A DNA stretch of 52,581 bases from the NCBI GenBank assembly GCA_028278025.1, contig JANQFE010000154.1, positions 1 through 52,581 on the forward strand, written 5' to 3'. Of the stretch, positions 1-9,251 are shown piece after piece. Made by a program: the position numbers and the translations under genes. Source of the DNA: Thermodesulfobacteriota bacterium (GTDB lineage Bacteria; Desulfobacterota; WTBG01; CAIYCZ01; CAIRTM01). The notes under the pieces are model-generated. The model was given only the letters and a program-made list of their open reading frames with translations, did no database searches and was not told where the DNA came from. How positions within the stretch are numbered: position 1 is the stretch's first letter; each line of letters starts with the position of its first letter.

Positions 1-231
1 GCCTTATTTTCTTTTTGTCTCAAATTGTGTTGCTATAGTTCTCTTCTGTTCCTTTTTCCCTCTGTAAACAAAGGCTGTGCTGCGTCGGGACAGGCTCTAT
101 ATAGGGAAAATTTGTTACTAAATTTATACTATAGCAATCACTTCTATGATTAATGCGGTCTGGTGGAAAATAATTGCTTTATTCAAGAAAATTATTATCG
201 ATGGGTTAACACTCATCCTACGCCTTTTTAT

Positions 232-314
232 GACAGGATGAACAGGATTGACATGATTTTTTAACATGGCTGTCGCCATGTTAAAATCATCCCGTTTATC
301 TTGTTAATCCAGTC
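232..314. repeat. Long imperfect hairpin (GACAGGATGAACAGGAT type)
   Basis: The two ends are near-complementary. The left arm begins GACAGGATGAACAGGAT and the right arm ends with a TTGTTAATCCAGTC-type sequence. The core is a perfect 8-bp stem, AACATGGC (263-270) and GCCATGTT (275-282), closed by the tetraloop TGTC. Similar ACAGGAT-type intergenic repeats are, from memory, scattered through several environmental bacterial genomes. Only one copy was noticed here, so its status as a repeat rests on recollection. Confidence 0.5.
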
Positions 315-666
315 TAGAGCATTTTTGCCGGCATGGTAGCATTTTTTGCTGCCTGGCCGGCATAGCAATTGTTAAAAAAACCAAGATTTTTTTAAGATCC
401 TGAGGATAGATCGGACCTTTCCAATTGTCAAAAGAAAATCAGCTGGTGCCCATTCTGATCATATTATGCGTTCCCTGTAACACATCCAAATTTTTAATCA
501 GCATAAACTATTTGTATGTATTTAACAATGTGCATGCACATACTGGCATGCGAGAATAATTTGCGTTTTTGTACGGAACAAGTGTAGGATTAAGAAAGGG
601 AGGGAGAATTACAAGTCTTATAGAATTGGTTTTGTATTATACCTTTGACCTGAAAGGACATGGATG

Positions 667-696
667 TTTTTCTCCCGCAACGTTGCGGGAGAAAAA
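667..696. repeat. Perfect 30-bp palindrome in the aldehyde oxidoreductase leader
   Basis: All 15 base pairs match around the centre AAC|GTT. The GC-rich core CTCCCGCAACGTTGCGGGAG is flanked by T5 on the left and A5 on the right. Because A and not T follows the stem on either strand, this is not an ordinary intrinsic terminator. It lies about 100 bases before the start codon at 799, so it could be an operator, a cruciform or an RNA hairpin in the leader. Confidence 0.75.
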
Positions 697-798
697 AGTC
701 TGCGTTCGTCTGCGTGATTTTGCGGTTAGGTAGTTTTGAAGACCCACGTCCAATGGACGAGTATAATTGCTTGCATTGTGCAGGAGGTTTGAATCTTC

Positions 799-2757
799 AT
801 GGCAGAGCTTTTTGGATGGGCAGGAAAGATACTCTGTGTAAATTTAAGGGATGGAGCGCAGAGCAGTATTGCAACCATGCAGCATGCTGATCGTTTTGTC
901 GGTGGGCGGGGGATTGCCAGCCGTCTGTACTGGGAGCAGATACAGCCTGAAACAGGTGCTTTTGATCCTGAAAATTGCCTGTATCTCATGAACGGCCCAC
1001 TGGCAGGAACCCGGGCTCCGGCAGCTTCTCGCTGGATCATCGTGGGCAAATCGCCCATGGCTTTCCCGGAACAGTATGCCTGCGGCAATCTGGGCGGCCG
1101 CCTGGGGGCTGCATTGAAGTGGTCCGGGCTTGACGGATTGGTAATTTCCGGAGCTGCTGCAAAACCGGTGATACTGGTAATCACATCAGACGGGAAGTGT
1201 ACCTTAGAGGATGCAGCCGCTTTGTGGGGAAAAGATGTGTTTGAAACCATTACCCTTCTTCAGAACAGATACGGCCGGAAAGCCTGCGTGGCAACTATCG
1301 GCAGGGCCGGTGAGATGCGGGTACGGTTTGCCACGGTCATCGGCTCAGGAGGTGTTTCTGCTACCAAAGGATTCGGGGCAGTTATGGGCGCCAAGAACTT
1401 AAAGGCTGTAGTAGTTATAGCCGACAAAAAACAATTGCCTTTGGCACGGCCGGAATCGTTTAAAAAAGTCAAACAGGATATACTCAGGCTGGGAACAGGA
1501 GAGGCATCTGAGCGCTACTGGGTGGAGCCCATGATTGAAGATATAGAAAAAATTAAGAGCGCCTACTGCTACGGCTGTCCGGGAGTATGCAAACGGGCTC
1601 TGTACAAACACAAGAGCGGAGAACAGGGATACCGCAAAACCTGCTTTTCCGCATTTTATTATGGTACTGCTGAGCAGAATAAAACCGGCAAACTCGCTGA
1701 GGCAACCTTTTATGCTACCCAGCTTGCAAACAGGCACGGGCTTTGCGCCATGGAGCTTCTTATGCAGAGTTTCTGGCTGCCAAAGGCCCTGCAGCAGGGC
1801 CTTATCGATCCTGAAAAGACCGGATTGCAGCTTGAAAAGCTGGGCACATCATCCTGGATTGAAAGGCTGATCACCATGATTATTGACCGTAGTGATATCG
1901 GAGATCTTTTGGCCGAGGGAAGCCGCCGAGCGGCCCGTGAACTGGGCAACACTGATATTTTGGAGGGAATTGTAACCGGAACAGGTTTTCTTGCAGCCAT
2001 ATATAACCCGCGCATGTTCCTTTCAACTGCTCCAATGTATGCTACCGAGCCGACCTTTCCTATCACCCAGCTGCATGCGGTAAGCTTTCCCATGGTCAAG
2101 TGGATGGTATGGATGGGAACCGAAGGCAGTATGGGTTTTTTGGATACTCACAAACTGCGGCATCTGGCCAAGACGTTCTGGGGGGATGAACGGGCTGCCG
2201 AATTTGATTCACCGGAGTGCACCGGGTCTTCTGCTGCAATCATGCAGAATCGTGCCTTTGCAAAGGAAAATATTATTTTCTGTGACTGGTTCTGGCCGAT
2301 TGACTATTCCGGCAGTTCTAAAACCGGGGTAGGGGACCCGGCACTTGAGGCCCGACTTTTTTCTGCAGGTACCGGGATGGATATGGCAGCGGAAGATTTC
2401 TTGCTTTCAGGGGAGCGGTGTGCAAATCTGTGTAGAGCCATTTACTTACGGGAAGGACGGCGCGGCCGTATTGATGACACTCTTGATGAGTTTAACTTTA
2501 CCCGCCCGCTGGAAGAACAGCCGGCCCCGGTTGGTATTTTTAATCCTGATTTGATGCTGCCGGGTAAAAACGGCGAGCTTTTTACCTGCAAGGGGGCAAC
2601 TGTTGACAAAGATGTTTTTAAAAAAGTTATGGATGAGTATTACTTGACGCGCTCATGGGATATTACTACTGGACTGTTTACCAGAGACGGTCTTGCAAGA
2701 CTTGATCTGGAAGATATTATGCCGGAGCTGGAAAAGAATGCATTTCTGGCGGAATGA
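799..2757 (+). CDS. aor: Aldehyde:ferredoxin oxidoreductase family protein
   Basis: This 652-residue protein belongs to the AOR family. These enzymes oxidise aldehydes (or reduce acids) with a tungsten or molybdenum bis-pterin cofactor and a [4Fe-4S] cluster, passing electrons to ferredoxin in the cytoplasm. The family start pattern (WAGKILCVNL) and the N-terminal cofactor-domain pattern (LMNGPLAGTRAPAASRW) are both visible. Cluster cysteines are C257-x2-C260-x3-C264, with a fourth at C495, the same spacing as in the archaeal enzyme. Length is slightly above the usual 600-630 residues. AGGAGG precedes the chosen ATG by 11 bases. The next genes on the same strand encode a di-heme peroxidase (131-base gap) and a methyltransferase-like protein, so an operon is possible. 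Substrate and metal cannot be told from the sequence. Confidence 0.93.
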   Translation: MAELFGWAGKILCVNLRDGAQSSIATMQHADRFVGGRGIASRLYWEQIQPETGAFDPENCLYLMNGPLAGTRAPAASRWIIVGKSPMAFPEQYACGNLGGRLGAALKWSGLDGLVISGAAAKPVILVITSDGKCTLEDAAALWGKDVFETITLLQNRYGRKACVATIGRAGEMRVRFATVIGSGGVSATKGFGAVMGAKNLKAVVVIADKKQLPLARPESFKKVKQDILRLGTGEASERYWVEPMIEDIEKIKSAYCYGCPGVCKRALYKHKSGEQGYRKTCFSAFYYGTAEQNKTGKLAEATFYATQLANRHGLCAMELLMQSFWLPKALQQGLIDPEKTGLQLEKLGTSSWIERLITMIIDRSDIGDLLAEGSRRAARELGNTDILEGIVTGTGFLAAIYNPRMFLSTAPMYATEPTFPITQLHAVSFPMVKWMVWMGTEGSMGFLDTHKLRHLAKTFWGDERAAEFDSPECTGSSAAIMQNRAFAKENIIFCDWFWPIDYSGSSKTGVGDPALEARLFSAGTGMDMAAEDFLLSGERCANLCRAIYLREGRRGRIDDTLDEFNFTRPLEEQPAPVGIFNPDLMLPGKNGELFTCKGATVDKDVFKKVMDEYYLTRSWDITTGLFTRDGLARLDLEDIMPELEKNAFLAE

Positions 2758-2888
2758 AAGCTGAAAAGTGAGAGCAGAGCACGAGATAAAAATTTGCGGC
2801 ACCGGATTGTCAGAGCCGGCATTACGTGATATAAAGTTTAATAAAGATATATAATCATAATAATTATATAATAAGGGAAGGAACAGGC

Positions 2889-3935
2889 ATGCGAAGAACA
2901 ACAATTTTTTCTGCAATACTTTTAGCGTTATTTTTTCTCCTAATAACAACTGTTTATGCACAAGACCCTCTGCTGAAACAGGCCCAGGCTTTATTTAAGC
3001 CGATTCCAAAGGAGCCTCCGGTACTGGAAAAAAATCCCGTTACCCCAGAAAAAACAAAACTAGGGAAAATGCTTTATTTTGATCCGCGGCTTTCAAAAAG
3101 CGCCCTGATAAGCTGTAATACCTGTCATAATATCGGGATAGGTGGGGCCGATTATCAGGAGACGTCCATAGGACACGGATGGCAGAAAGGAGGCCGAAAT
3201 GCACCGACGGTTTTTAATGCCATCTTCAATATAGCCCAGTTTTGGGATGGCCGGGCACCTGATCTGAAAGAACAGGCCAAAGGGCCTGTACAGGCGGCTG
3301 TGGAAATGAACAGCACCCCCGATCATGTTGTGCGGACCCTTTCAAGCATGCCTGAGTATTGGGAACTTTTTGCACATGCATTTCCAGGTGAAAAGAATCC
3401 TGTGAGTTTCGAAAACATGGCTAAAGCTATTGAGGCCTTTGAAGCTACCTTAATCACTCCGGATTCCCGTTTTGATCAATTTCTTAAAGGTGAGGTTACG
3501 GCCCTGATGGCAGTGGAGAAACAGGGACTAAAACTTTTCATACAAAAGGGTTGTGCTGCCTGTCACGGGGGCCTTAACATGGGCGGGACAGGATATTTCC
3601 CTTTCGGTGTTGTAGAAAAACCTAAAGATGAAATTACAGCCGGGGACCTGGGTCGTTTTACACTGACCGGTGTCACGTCTGACCAGTATGTGTTTAAGTC
3701 ACCGTCTCTGCGAAATATTGAACTCACCATGCCGTATTTTCATTCAGGTAAGGTCTGGAGCTTGAAGTCGGCTGTAGCTCTTATGAGTTCAGCGCAGCTC
3801 GGTATTTCGCTGACTGAGGAACAAACAGACAAAATTGTTGCGTTTTTAAAAGCAACCACAGGGGTTCAACCCAGGATTACTTACCCCATTCTTCCGGTTG
3901 CAACAAAGGATACGCCGACCCCAAAACTTGATTAA
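2889..3935 (+). CDS. Di-heme cytochrome c peroxidase (CcpA/MauG family)
   Basis: The protein has 348 residues with a Sec signal peptide (RRTTIFSAILLALFFLL) ending near the alanine of VYA. Two c-type heme sites are visible: C76-x2-C79-H80 and C222-x2-C225-H226. Family members sit in the periplasm and either reduce hydrogen peroxide with electrons from small cytochromes or, as in MauG, carry out oxidations. The order, a high-spin heme in the N-terminal half and an electron-entry heme in the C-terminal half, matches bacterial peroxidases in size and layout. An AAGGGAAGGA ribosome binding site precedes the ATG. The next gene starts only 5 bases downstream. Peroxide detoxification fits an oxygen-sensitive metabolism nearby, but this is inference. 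Confidence 0.92.
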   Translation: MRRTTIFSAILLALFFLLITTVYAQDPLLKQAQALFKPIPKEPPVLEKNPVTPEKTKLGKMLYFDPRLSKSALISCNTCHNIGIGGADYQETSIGHGWQKGGRNAPTVFNAIFNIAQFWDGRAPDLKEQAKGPVQAAVEMNSTPDHVVRTLSSMPEYWELFAHAFPGEKNPVSFENMAKAIEAFEATLITPDSRFDQFLKGEVTALMAVEKQGLKLFIQKGCAACHGGLNMGGTGYFPFGVVEKPKDEITAGDLGRFTLTGVTSDQYVFKSPSLRNIELTMPYFHSGKVWSLKSAVALMSSAQLGISLTEEQTDKIVAFLKATTGVQPRITYPILPVATKDTPTPKLD

Positions 3936-3940
3936 AAATT

Positions 3941-4732
3941 ATGCTGCTTGTTGCCGACAATCTACAAATAATCTATAAGAATATTGAGGAGGCAATCAAG
4001 ACCCTGGACCCCAAACCCATTCAGGATTTGGTGAAAGAATGTGAAGCAGCAGGGGCCGAGGCTATTGATATTAATTCAGGACCGCTGAGCCATGATCCGG
4101 CAAAGAAAATGGCTTTTCTCGTTGAAGCAATCCAAGCGGTTTCAGATCTTCCGGTTTTACTTGATACGTCGAACCCCAAGGCTATAGAAGCCGGCCTGCA
4201 GGCTAATAAAAAACAGGCAATCATCAATGGGTTTTCTCTGGAGCCCGCAAAACGTGATGCCATTCTGCCGCTAGCCCGAAAGTATGAAACCGATATAATC
4301 GGTTATCTTTTGTCAGCCAATGGACATGTTCCTTCAAATGAGGCAGAACGATTACATGTAGCTATTGAACTCTACAAGGCCTTTCAACAGGCAGGGATAG
4401 ATAATCAACATCTTATTATTGATCCGGTTGTTGTTCCGGTTATGTGGCACAATGGCACTGAACAGGCCATAGAAATATTGTCTGCTGTGCGTAATCTTCC
4501 AGAGGTCTTGGGTTTTGCCGTGAGGACAATTGCGGCTCTTTCAAACCTTACAACCGGTAAAGGGCCCCTGGGAGCAAAGCTTCTTTTGGAGAAAGCCTAC
4601 CTTCCCATGCTGGCATCAAGCGGCCTTAGTATGGTGCTGTTGAATATTTTTCACCACGAAACCGTAAATATTGCTAAAACCTGCAAATTGCTTACCACTC
4701 CAAATATTTTCACCTGGGAAGAGCTCACATAA
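3941..4732 (+). CDS. Pterin-binding (DHPS-like) methyltetrahydrofolate methyltransferase family protein
   Basis: This 263-residue protein has the pterin-binding TIM-barrel pattern shared by dihydropteroate synthase and methyltetrahydrofolate:corrinoid methyltransferases such as AcsE and MtrH-like proteins. Visible motifs are AEAIDINSGPLSHD (strand with conserved Asp and Asn), PVLLDTSNPKAIEAG, and LIIDPVVVPV. The length suits AcsE-type methyltransferases. No corrinoid protein or CO dehydrogenase/acetyl-CoA synthase gene is in the window, so the methyl acceptor is unknown. The start follows the peroxidase stop by 5 bases and lacks a clear ribosome binding site, which suggests translational coupling. 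It could alternatively be an orphan DHPS-like protein without methyltransferase activity. Confidence 0.8.
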   Translation: MLLVADNLQIIYKNIEEAIKTLDPKPIQDLVKECEAAGAEAIDINSGPLSHDPAKKMAFLVEAIQAVSDLPVLLDTSNPKAIEAGLQANKKQAIINGFSLEPAKRDAILPLARKYETDIIGYLLSANGHVPSNEAERLHVAIELYKAFQQAGIDNQHLIIDPVVVPVMWHNGTEQAIEILSAVRNLPEVLGFAVRTIAALSNLTTGKGPLGAKLLLEKAYLPMLASSGLSMVLLNIFHHETVNIAKTCKLLTTPNIFTWEELT

Positions 4733-4850
4733 TTTTCATTGCAACTCTTGTGTATTTGTACTATTAAAATAGCACTTTCCAGTGTAATAATCGTGACTGA
4801 ATGCCTAGGAGTTTTTTTAATATAACTGTTGTGAGAAAGGATATGATTTC

Positions 4851-6329
4851 ATGAAAATACTTCTGGTGCACCCTGAATATCCCAACACTTTCTGGAGCTT
4901 CAAACATGTTCTGCGTTTTATTTCCAAAAAAGCAGCTTTTCCGCCGCTGGGGCTTCTAACTGTTGCCGGTATGCTTCCGCGGGACTGGGATCTGCGTCTG
5001 GTTGATCTCAACATAGAACGGCTCAGGGACCTGGATATCAAATGGGCCGATTATATAATGATCAGCGGTATGCTGATTCAGCAGAAATCGGTCGACCAGA
5101 TCATAGAGCGCTGCCAGCGGCTCAACGCGAAAATCATTGCCGGCGGGCCTCTCTTTAACAGCTGTCCGGAAACGTATATGGAGGTAATTGATCATTTGAT
5201 TCTCAATGAAGCCGAGCTGACCCTGCCGCCTTTTTTAGAAGATTTGCAAAACGGGGTTGCGCGGGAGGTATATCGATCGGATGAATTTCCCTGCCTTTCA
5301 TCAACACCGCTTCCTCGCTGGGATCTCATAAAGATTGAAAAGTATGCCGCTCTGATGATTCAATGCTCCCGGGGTTGTCCTTTTGATTGTGAGTTTTGTG
5401 ATATTACGGCACTTTTTGGCCGTAATCCCCGTCTTAAAGAGACAGATCAGCTTATTGCCGAACTTGAAGTGATTTACAGTCTTGGCTGGCGAGATAGAGT
5501 GTTTATTGTTGATGACAACTTCATCGGACATAAGCAGAAGATTAAAGCAATTCTGCCGCGTATGATAGCCTGGATGCAAGAGCATAACTATCCCTTTCTC
5601 TTTATGACGGAAGCTTCCATTAACCTGGCAGATGATGATGAGCTGATTGAGCTGATGGTTCAGGCTGGATTTGACACGGTCTTTATCGGGCTGGAAACCC
5701 CCAATGATGAGAGCCTGCGGGAATGCGAAAAGAACCAGAACTGCAGCCGTGATATGGTGGCGGCTATTCAAAAGCTTCAGGAATGCGGCCTACAGGTGCT
5801 GGGCGGGTATATTGTCGGCTTTGATAATGACGATGAGAGTATCTTTTCCCGCCAGATTAATTTTATTCAGGAGTCAGGGGTCGTTACCGCAATGGTCGGC
5901 CTGCTCAACGCCCTACCCAACACCAAGCTGTGGCACAGGCTCAAGAAAGATAACCGGCTTGTCCTGGATACCTCAGGGGATAATACAGACGGTTCCATCA
6001 ATTTCATTCCTAAAATGGATTTAAACAAACTTGTTGAAGGTTATCGTCAGGTTGTTAAAACCATTTACAGCCCGCGCCATATTTATCAGCGGGTCTCAAA
6101 ATTCCTGGAGCGATATCAACCCCGCAGAAAAAGAAGAGTCCATTTCTATGAGATCAAAGCATTCCTGAGGTCAATTTTTTATTTAGGCATTTTGGGCAAT
6201 GGCCGGTCCCAGTGGTATTTTTGGAAGATGTTTGCCAAATCAATTCTCTTCTACCGGGGTGCATTCTCTGAAGCCATGACACTGATGATATACTGCCATC
6301 ACTTCAGGAAGGTCGCCGAAAAAGTTTAA
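4851..6329 (+). CDS. B12-binding radical SAM protein with DUF4070-type C-terminus
   Basis: This 492-residue protein has an N-terminal cobalamin-binding-like domain (about residues 1-135, opening MKILLVHPEYP). The radical SAM core carries the cluster motif C176-x3-C180-x2-C183 and spans about residues 165-380. The C-terminal extension of about 100 residues resembles DUF4070. The motif FIGLETPND is typical of the class. Family members do methylations or other radical rearrangements of unactivated carbons, for example in hopanoid or bacteriochlorophyll tailoring; the substrate here is unknown. AAAGGA stands about 9 bases before the ATG. It follows the methyltransferase-like gene by 118 bases on the same strand, but a separate promoter is possible. 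Confidence 0.88.
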   Translation: MKILLVHPEYPNTFWSFKHVLRFISKKAAFPPLGLLTVAGMLPRDWDLRLVDLNIERLRDLDIKWADYIMISGMLIQQKSVDQIIERCQRLNAKIIAGGPLFNSCPETYMEVIDHLILNEAELTLPPFLEDLQNGVAREVYRSDEFPCLSSTPLPRWDLIKIEKYAALMIQCSRGCPFDCEFCDITALFGRNPRLKETDQLIAELEVIYSLGWRDRVFIVDDNFIGHKQKIKAILPRMIAWMQEHNYPFLFMTEASINLADDDELIELMVQAGFDTVFIGLETPNDESLRECEKNQNCSRDMVAAIQKLQECGLQVLGGYIVGFDNDDESIFSRQINFIQESGVVTAMVGLLNALPNTKLWHRLKKDNRLVLDTSGDNTDGSINFIPKMDLNKLVEGYRQVVKTIYSPRHIYQRVSKFLERYQPRRKRRVHFYEIKAFLRSIFYLGILGNGRSQWYFWKMFAKSILFYRGAFSEAMTLMIYCHHFRKVAEKV

Positions 6330-6386
6330 TCACTGTCTTTAAAGCCCATACAGAATCTTTTCACAAATTGTCTTGACACGCAATAC

Positions 6387-6409
6387 TTTGTCTTACCAAA
6401 CAAGACAAA
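6387..6409. promoter_or_regulatory. Inverted repeat TTTGTCTT-N7-AAGACAAA
   Basis: An 8-bp perfect inverted repeat with a 7-base spacer sits in the 257-base gap between the radical SAM gene and the histidine kinase. A related half (TTGTCTTGACA) lies just upstream at 6368-6378. There is no T-run after the stem, so an operator is more likely than a terminator. The regulator is unknown. Confidence 0.4.
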
Positions 6410-6586
6410 ACCACTAATACCCCCCTTTTCCTCTACTAAAGTAAAATAATAACTGTCTGTTTTTACATGACTATTTATTTAAATGGTCAAAAAAAATTTT
6501 TGGCATAGTTTTTGTGAGTCTTTTGTATGAATATTGAACTGTTTTCATATGAAAACAATACCTGCAGCAAGAGAGAGCAATGATCA

Positions 6587-9181
6587 ATGAATCCTAAGTC
6601 ACGATTAATCCTGGGATTAACCTTTCTCATGGTGATTCTGTTCTTTTTAGGCGGATATGCTGTCTATGAAGCCAGGGAGCTTGCAGCGATTTCTCGCAAA
6701 CTGTATTTGCACCCTCTGACAGTGAGCAATTCCGTGAGAGACATTAAGTCCAACATCAATGCCATGCATAATAGCATGAAGGATGTTGTGCTTTCCAGAA
6801 CAGCAGAAGAAATAAACGTTGCAATCTCCCGTGTAAATTCTTTGGAGAGGGAAACATTCAAAGCATTTGGGCTTGTGGGTCGACGTTTTCTGGGGGATGT
6901 AGCATATGTTGTGGCCGCTTATATTGATTTTAAGAACTGGAAACCGATCCGTGCAGAAGTAATTACACTAACGCGGCAGGGCAAGTATGCAGAGGCTGCG
7001 GCGATCACACGGGACACAGGTGCCAGGTATATTGATCAAATGTTTAACGGGGCAGACGGTATTTCCGGTATTAATTACCTTCTTGAGTTTGCAAATAATA
7101 AAGCAGAAGAACTGCAGAGACGGGCTGCGGAAAAAGAGAAAAGAACAATTGCGCAGCTCTCCGTGCTTGTTCTTGCAGCTATTGTCCTGTCCATTATAGT
7201 TGGATTTCTGCTGTTTAACAGCCTGAAGGCCTCGTATGCCTTAGAGGAGAGTGAAAAGCGTTACAAGAGCGTGGTTGATAATATAGGGATCGGCGTTGCC
7301 CTTATCAGTCCCCGTATGGAAGTACTGACCCTTAACAAACAGATGCGACAGTGGTATCCGGATACTGATACGGCTAAAAAGCCACTCTGCTACAAGGTCT
7401 TTCACAGTCCTCCCCGAGAGGAAGTCTGTGTTAACTGTGCCGCTTATCAAACCTTTGCAGATGGAGAAGTTCATGAATCCATCGTTGATACCAGTGCGGG
7501 GGGGAGGTCTGTGACCTTTCGTATGATTGCAAGCCCTATAATAGATAAAAATGCTCAGATAGTTTCTGCTATAGTAATGGTTGAAGATATTACAGAGCGT
7601 ATACAGGCTGAGCGGGAACGCAGTCGGATGTTTACTGCTATTGAACAGGTACAGGAAAGTATCACCATTACTGATGCACAAGGGCTGATTGAATATGTTA
7701 ATCCTTCCTTTGAGCAGTTAACCGGTTATAGCCGTGAGGAGGTGCTTGGTAAACATGGCAGCCTTCTGTCAAGCGGCAAGCATACTATGCAGTTTAAAAA
7801 AGAAATGGTAGAGACCTTCTCCAGAGGTGATATCTGGAAGGCCCATATGATTTGCAAGAAGAAGGATGGGAGTTTTTTTGATACTGAGACGATGATTTCT
7901 CCTGTTAAGGATGCCAGTGGAAAAATATGCAACTATGTCAGTATTATGCGGGATATATCAGACCGAATACGTATTGAGACCCAGCTGAGGCAGGCCCAGA
8001 AAATGGAGGCAATCGGTACGCTTGCAGGCGGCATTGCTCATGATTTCAATAATATTCTTGGAGCTATTATCGGGTATACCGAGCTGGCTCAGGACGGCAT
8101 ACCGCAAAGCAGCCCAACGCATGGATATCTGAGCGAGGTTTTAACATCCAGCAAGCGTGCCAGGGACCTGGTGAAGCATATTCTTACTTTCAGCCGTAAA
8201 AACGAACACGAGCGCAAACCGGTCCAGCTGCATACCATAGTGCAGGATTCTCTCAGAATGCTCCGGGCCGCCATTCCTGCTACTATTACGATATGCCAAA
8301 ACCTGGAAGAGCATTCAGATACAGTTTTAGCCGACCCGGTCCAAATCCATCAAGTTATTATAAACCTGTGTACAAATGCTGCCCAGGAGATGCAGGAAAC
8401 AGGCGGTATTTTAGAAATCAGGCTTGCGCCAGTGGTGCTTGATGCCGCAGAGGTAAAGGTCCATCCCGAACTGCGTCCGGGCTCTTATGTACAGCTGACC
8501 ATTAAAGATACCGGGAATGGCATCAGACCTGAAGTGATCGAGCGTATTTTTGATCCTTTCTTTACCACAAAAAGTGTAGGGGAGGGCACCGGCATGGGCT
8601 TGGCCGTAGTGGATGGAATTGTGAGGGCGCATAATGGAACTATAACTGTAGAAAGTAAAGTTGGAGAGGGAACGATATTCCGTATCCTGTTGCCAAAAAG
8701 CACTGCAGAACTGGAAACAAAACCGGAAGAAGTTGAGGATGCCTGCGGGGGAGGAGAATGTATTTTATTTGTTGATGATGAGGAAGCCTTGGTAAGAAGC
8801 GGTAAAAAGATGATGGAGTCACTGGGATACACTGTTATTGCTATAAGCAGCAGTACGGAGGCCCTTGCAGTATTCAGCAGGGAACCTGACAGATTCAATC
8901 TTGTTGTAACTGATCAGACCATGCCGAATTTGACAGGATATGAGCTTGCATGCAGGCTTATTGATATCAGGCCGGATATTCCCATTATACTCTGCACGGG
9001 ATTCAGTGAAACCGTTTCGTCTGCAAAGGCAGAGTCGGTAGGCATTAAAAGACTGGTTATGAAACCGATAAACAAAAAGGAAATGGCACACATAACAAGA
9101 AGCGTGTTAGATGATGGGAGCGCTGCAGATACAAGAGCATATGGCAGACAGAGCCACAGTAAAGCCCTTCAACAGGGATGA
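6587..9181 (+). CDS. Membrane hybrid sensor histidine kinase with two PAS domains and a receiver
   Basis: This 864-residue protein senses a signal and autophosphorylates. Membrane segments lie at about residues 4-26 and 187-210, with a helical periplasmic sensor between them. Two PAS domains follow at about 222-340 and 345-465. The dimerisation/phosphoacceptor box AGGIAHDFNN holds His485. The ATPase domain shows the N box (VIINLCTNAAQEM), G1 (DTGNGI), F (FDPFFTTK) and G2 (GEGTGMGLAVV) motifs. The receiver domain starts at about residue 722, with acceptor Asp776 in VVTDQTMPN. No DNA-binding output domain is present, so a separate partner must receive the phosphate. The neighbouring genes are not an obvious response regulator, and the kinase stands alone. 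Confidence 0.95.
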   Translation: MNPKSRLILGLTFLMVILFFLGGYAVYEARELAAISRKLYLHPLTVSNSVRDIKSNINAMHNSMKDVVLSRTAEEINVAISRVNSLERETFKAFGLVGRRFLGDVAYVVAAYIDFKNWKPIRAEVITLTRQGKYAEAAAITRDTGARYIDQMFNGADGISGINYLLEFANNKAEELQRRAAEKEKRTIAQLSVLVLAAIVLSIIVGFLLFNSLKASYALEESEKRYKSVVDNIGIGVALISPRMEVLTLNKQMRQWYPDTDTAKKPLCYKVFHSPPREEVCVNCAAYQTFADGEVHESIVDTSAGGRSVTFRMIASPIIDKNAQIVSAIVMVEDITERIQAERERSRMFTAIEQVQESITITDAQGLIEYVNPSFEQLTGYSREEVLGKHGSLLSSGKHTMQFKKEMVETFSRGDIWKAHMICKKKDGSFFDTETMISPVKDASGKICNYVSIMRDISDRIRIETQLRQAQKMEAIGTLAGGIAHDFNNILGAIIGYTELAQDGIPQSSPTHGYLSEVLTSSKRARDLVKHILTFSRKNEHERKPVQLHTIVQDSLRMLRAAIPATITICQNLEEHSDTVLADPVQIHQVIINLCTNAAQEMQETGGILEIRLAPVVLDAAEVKVHPELRPGSYVQLTIKDTGNGIRPEVIERIFDPFFTTKSVGEGTGMGLAVVDGIVRAHNGTITVESKVGEGTIFRILLPKSTAELETKPEEVEDACGGGECILFVDDEEALVRSGKKMMESLGYTVIAISSSTEALAVFSREPDRFNLVVTDQTMPNLTGYELACRLIDIRPDIPIILCTGFSETVSSAKAESVGIKRLVMKPINKKEMAHITRSVLDDGSAADTRAYGRQSHSKALQQG

Positions 9182-9251
9182 ATTCATGGAAGCGGTGCGG
9201 GCATTGTTATAAATGAGAGGGTGAGTGTTTCAGGAATTAGTAGAATTTAAC

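Larger units (their letters stand above)
1..798. other. Intergenic leader rich in inverted repeats
   Basis: No convincing gene is seen in this stretch. It is AT-rich up to about position 600. It holds a long imperfect hairpin at 232-314, a short GCCGGC inverted repeat (327-332 with 356-361) and a perfect 30-bp palindrome at 667-696, all listed separately. The last 15 bases carry an AGGAGG ribosome binding site (782-787) for the gene at 799. A short open frame across 660-890 runs over the palindrome and into that gene in another frame, and I do not think it is coding. Confidence 0.7.

Noticed and set aside
667..696. Bidirectional terminator reading of the 30-bp palindrome
   Set aside because: On both strands the stem is followed by A and not T, so the U-tract needed for intrinsic termination is absent.
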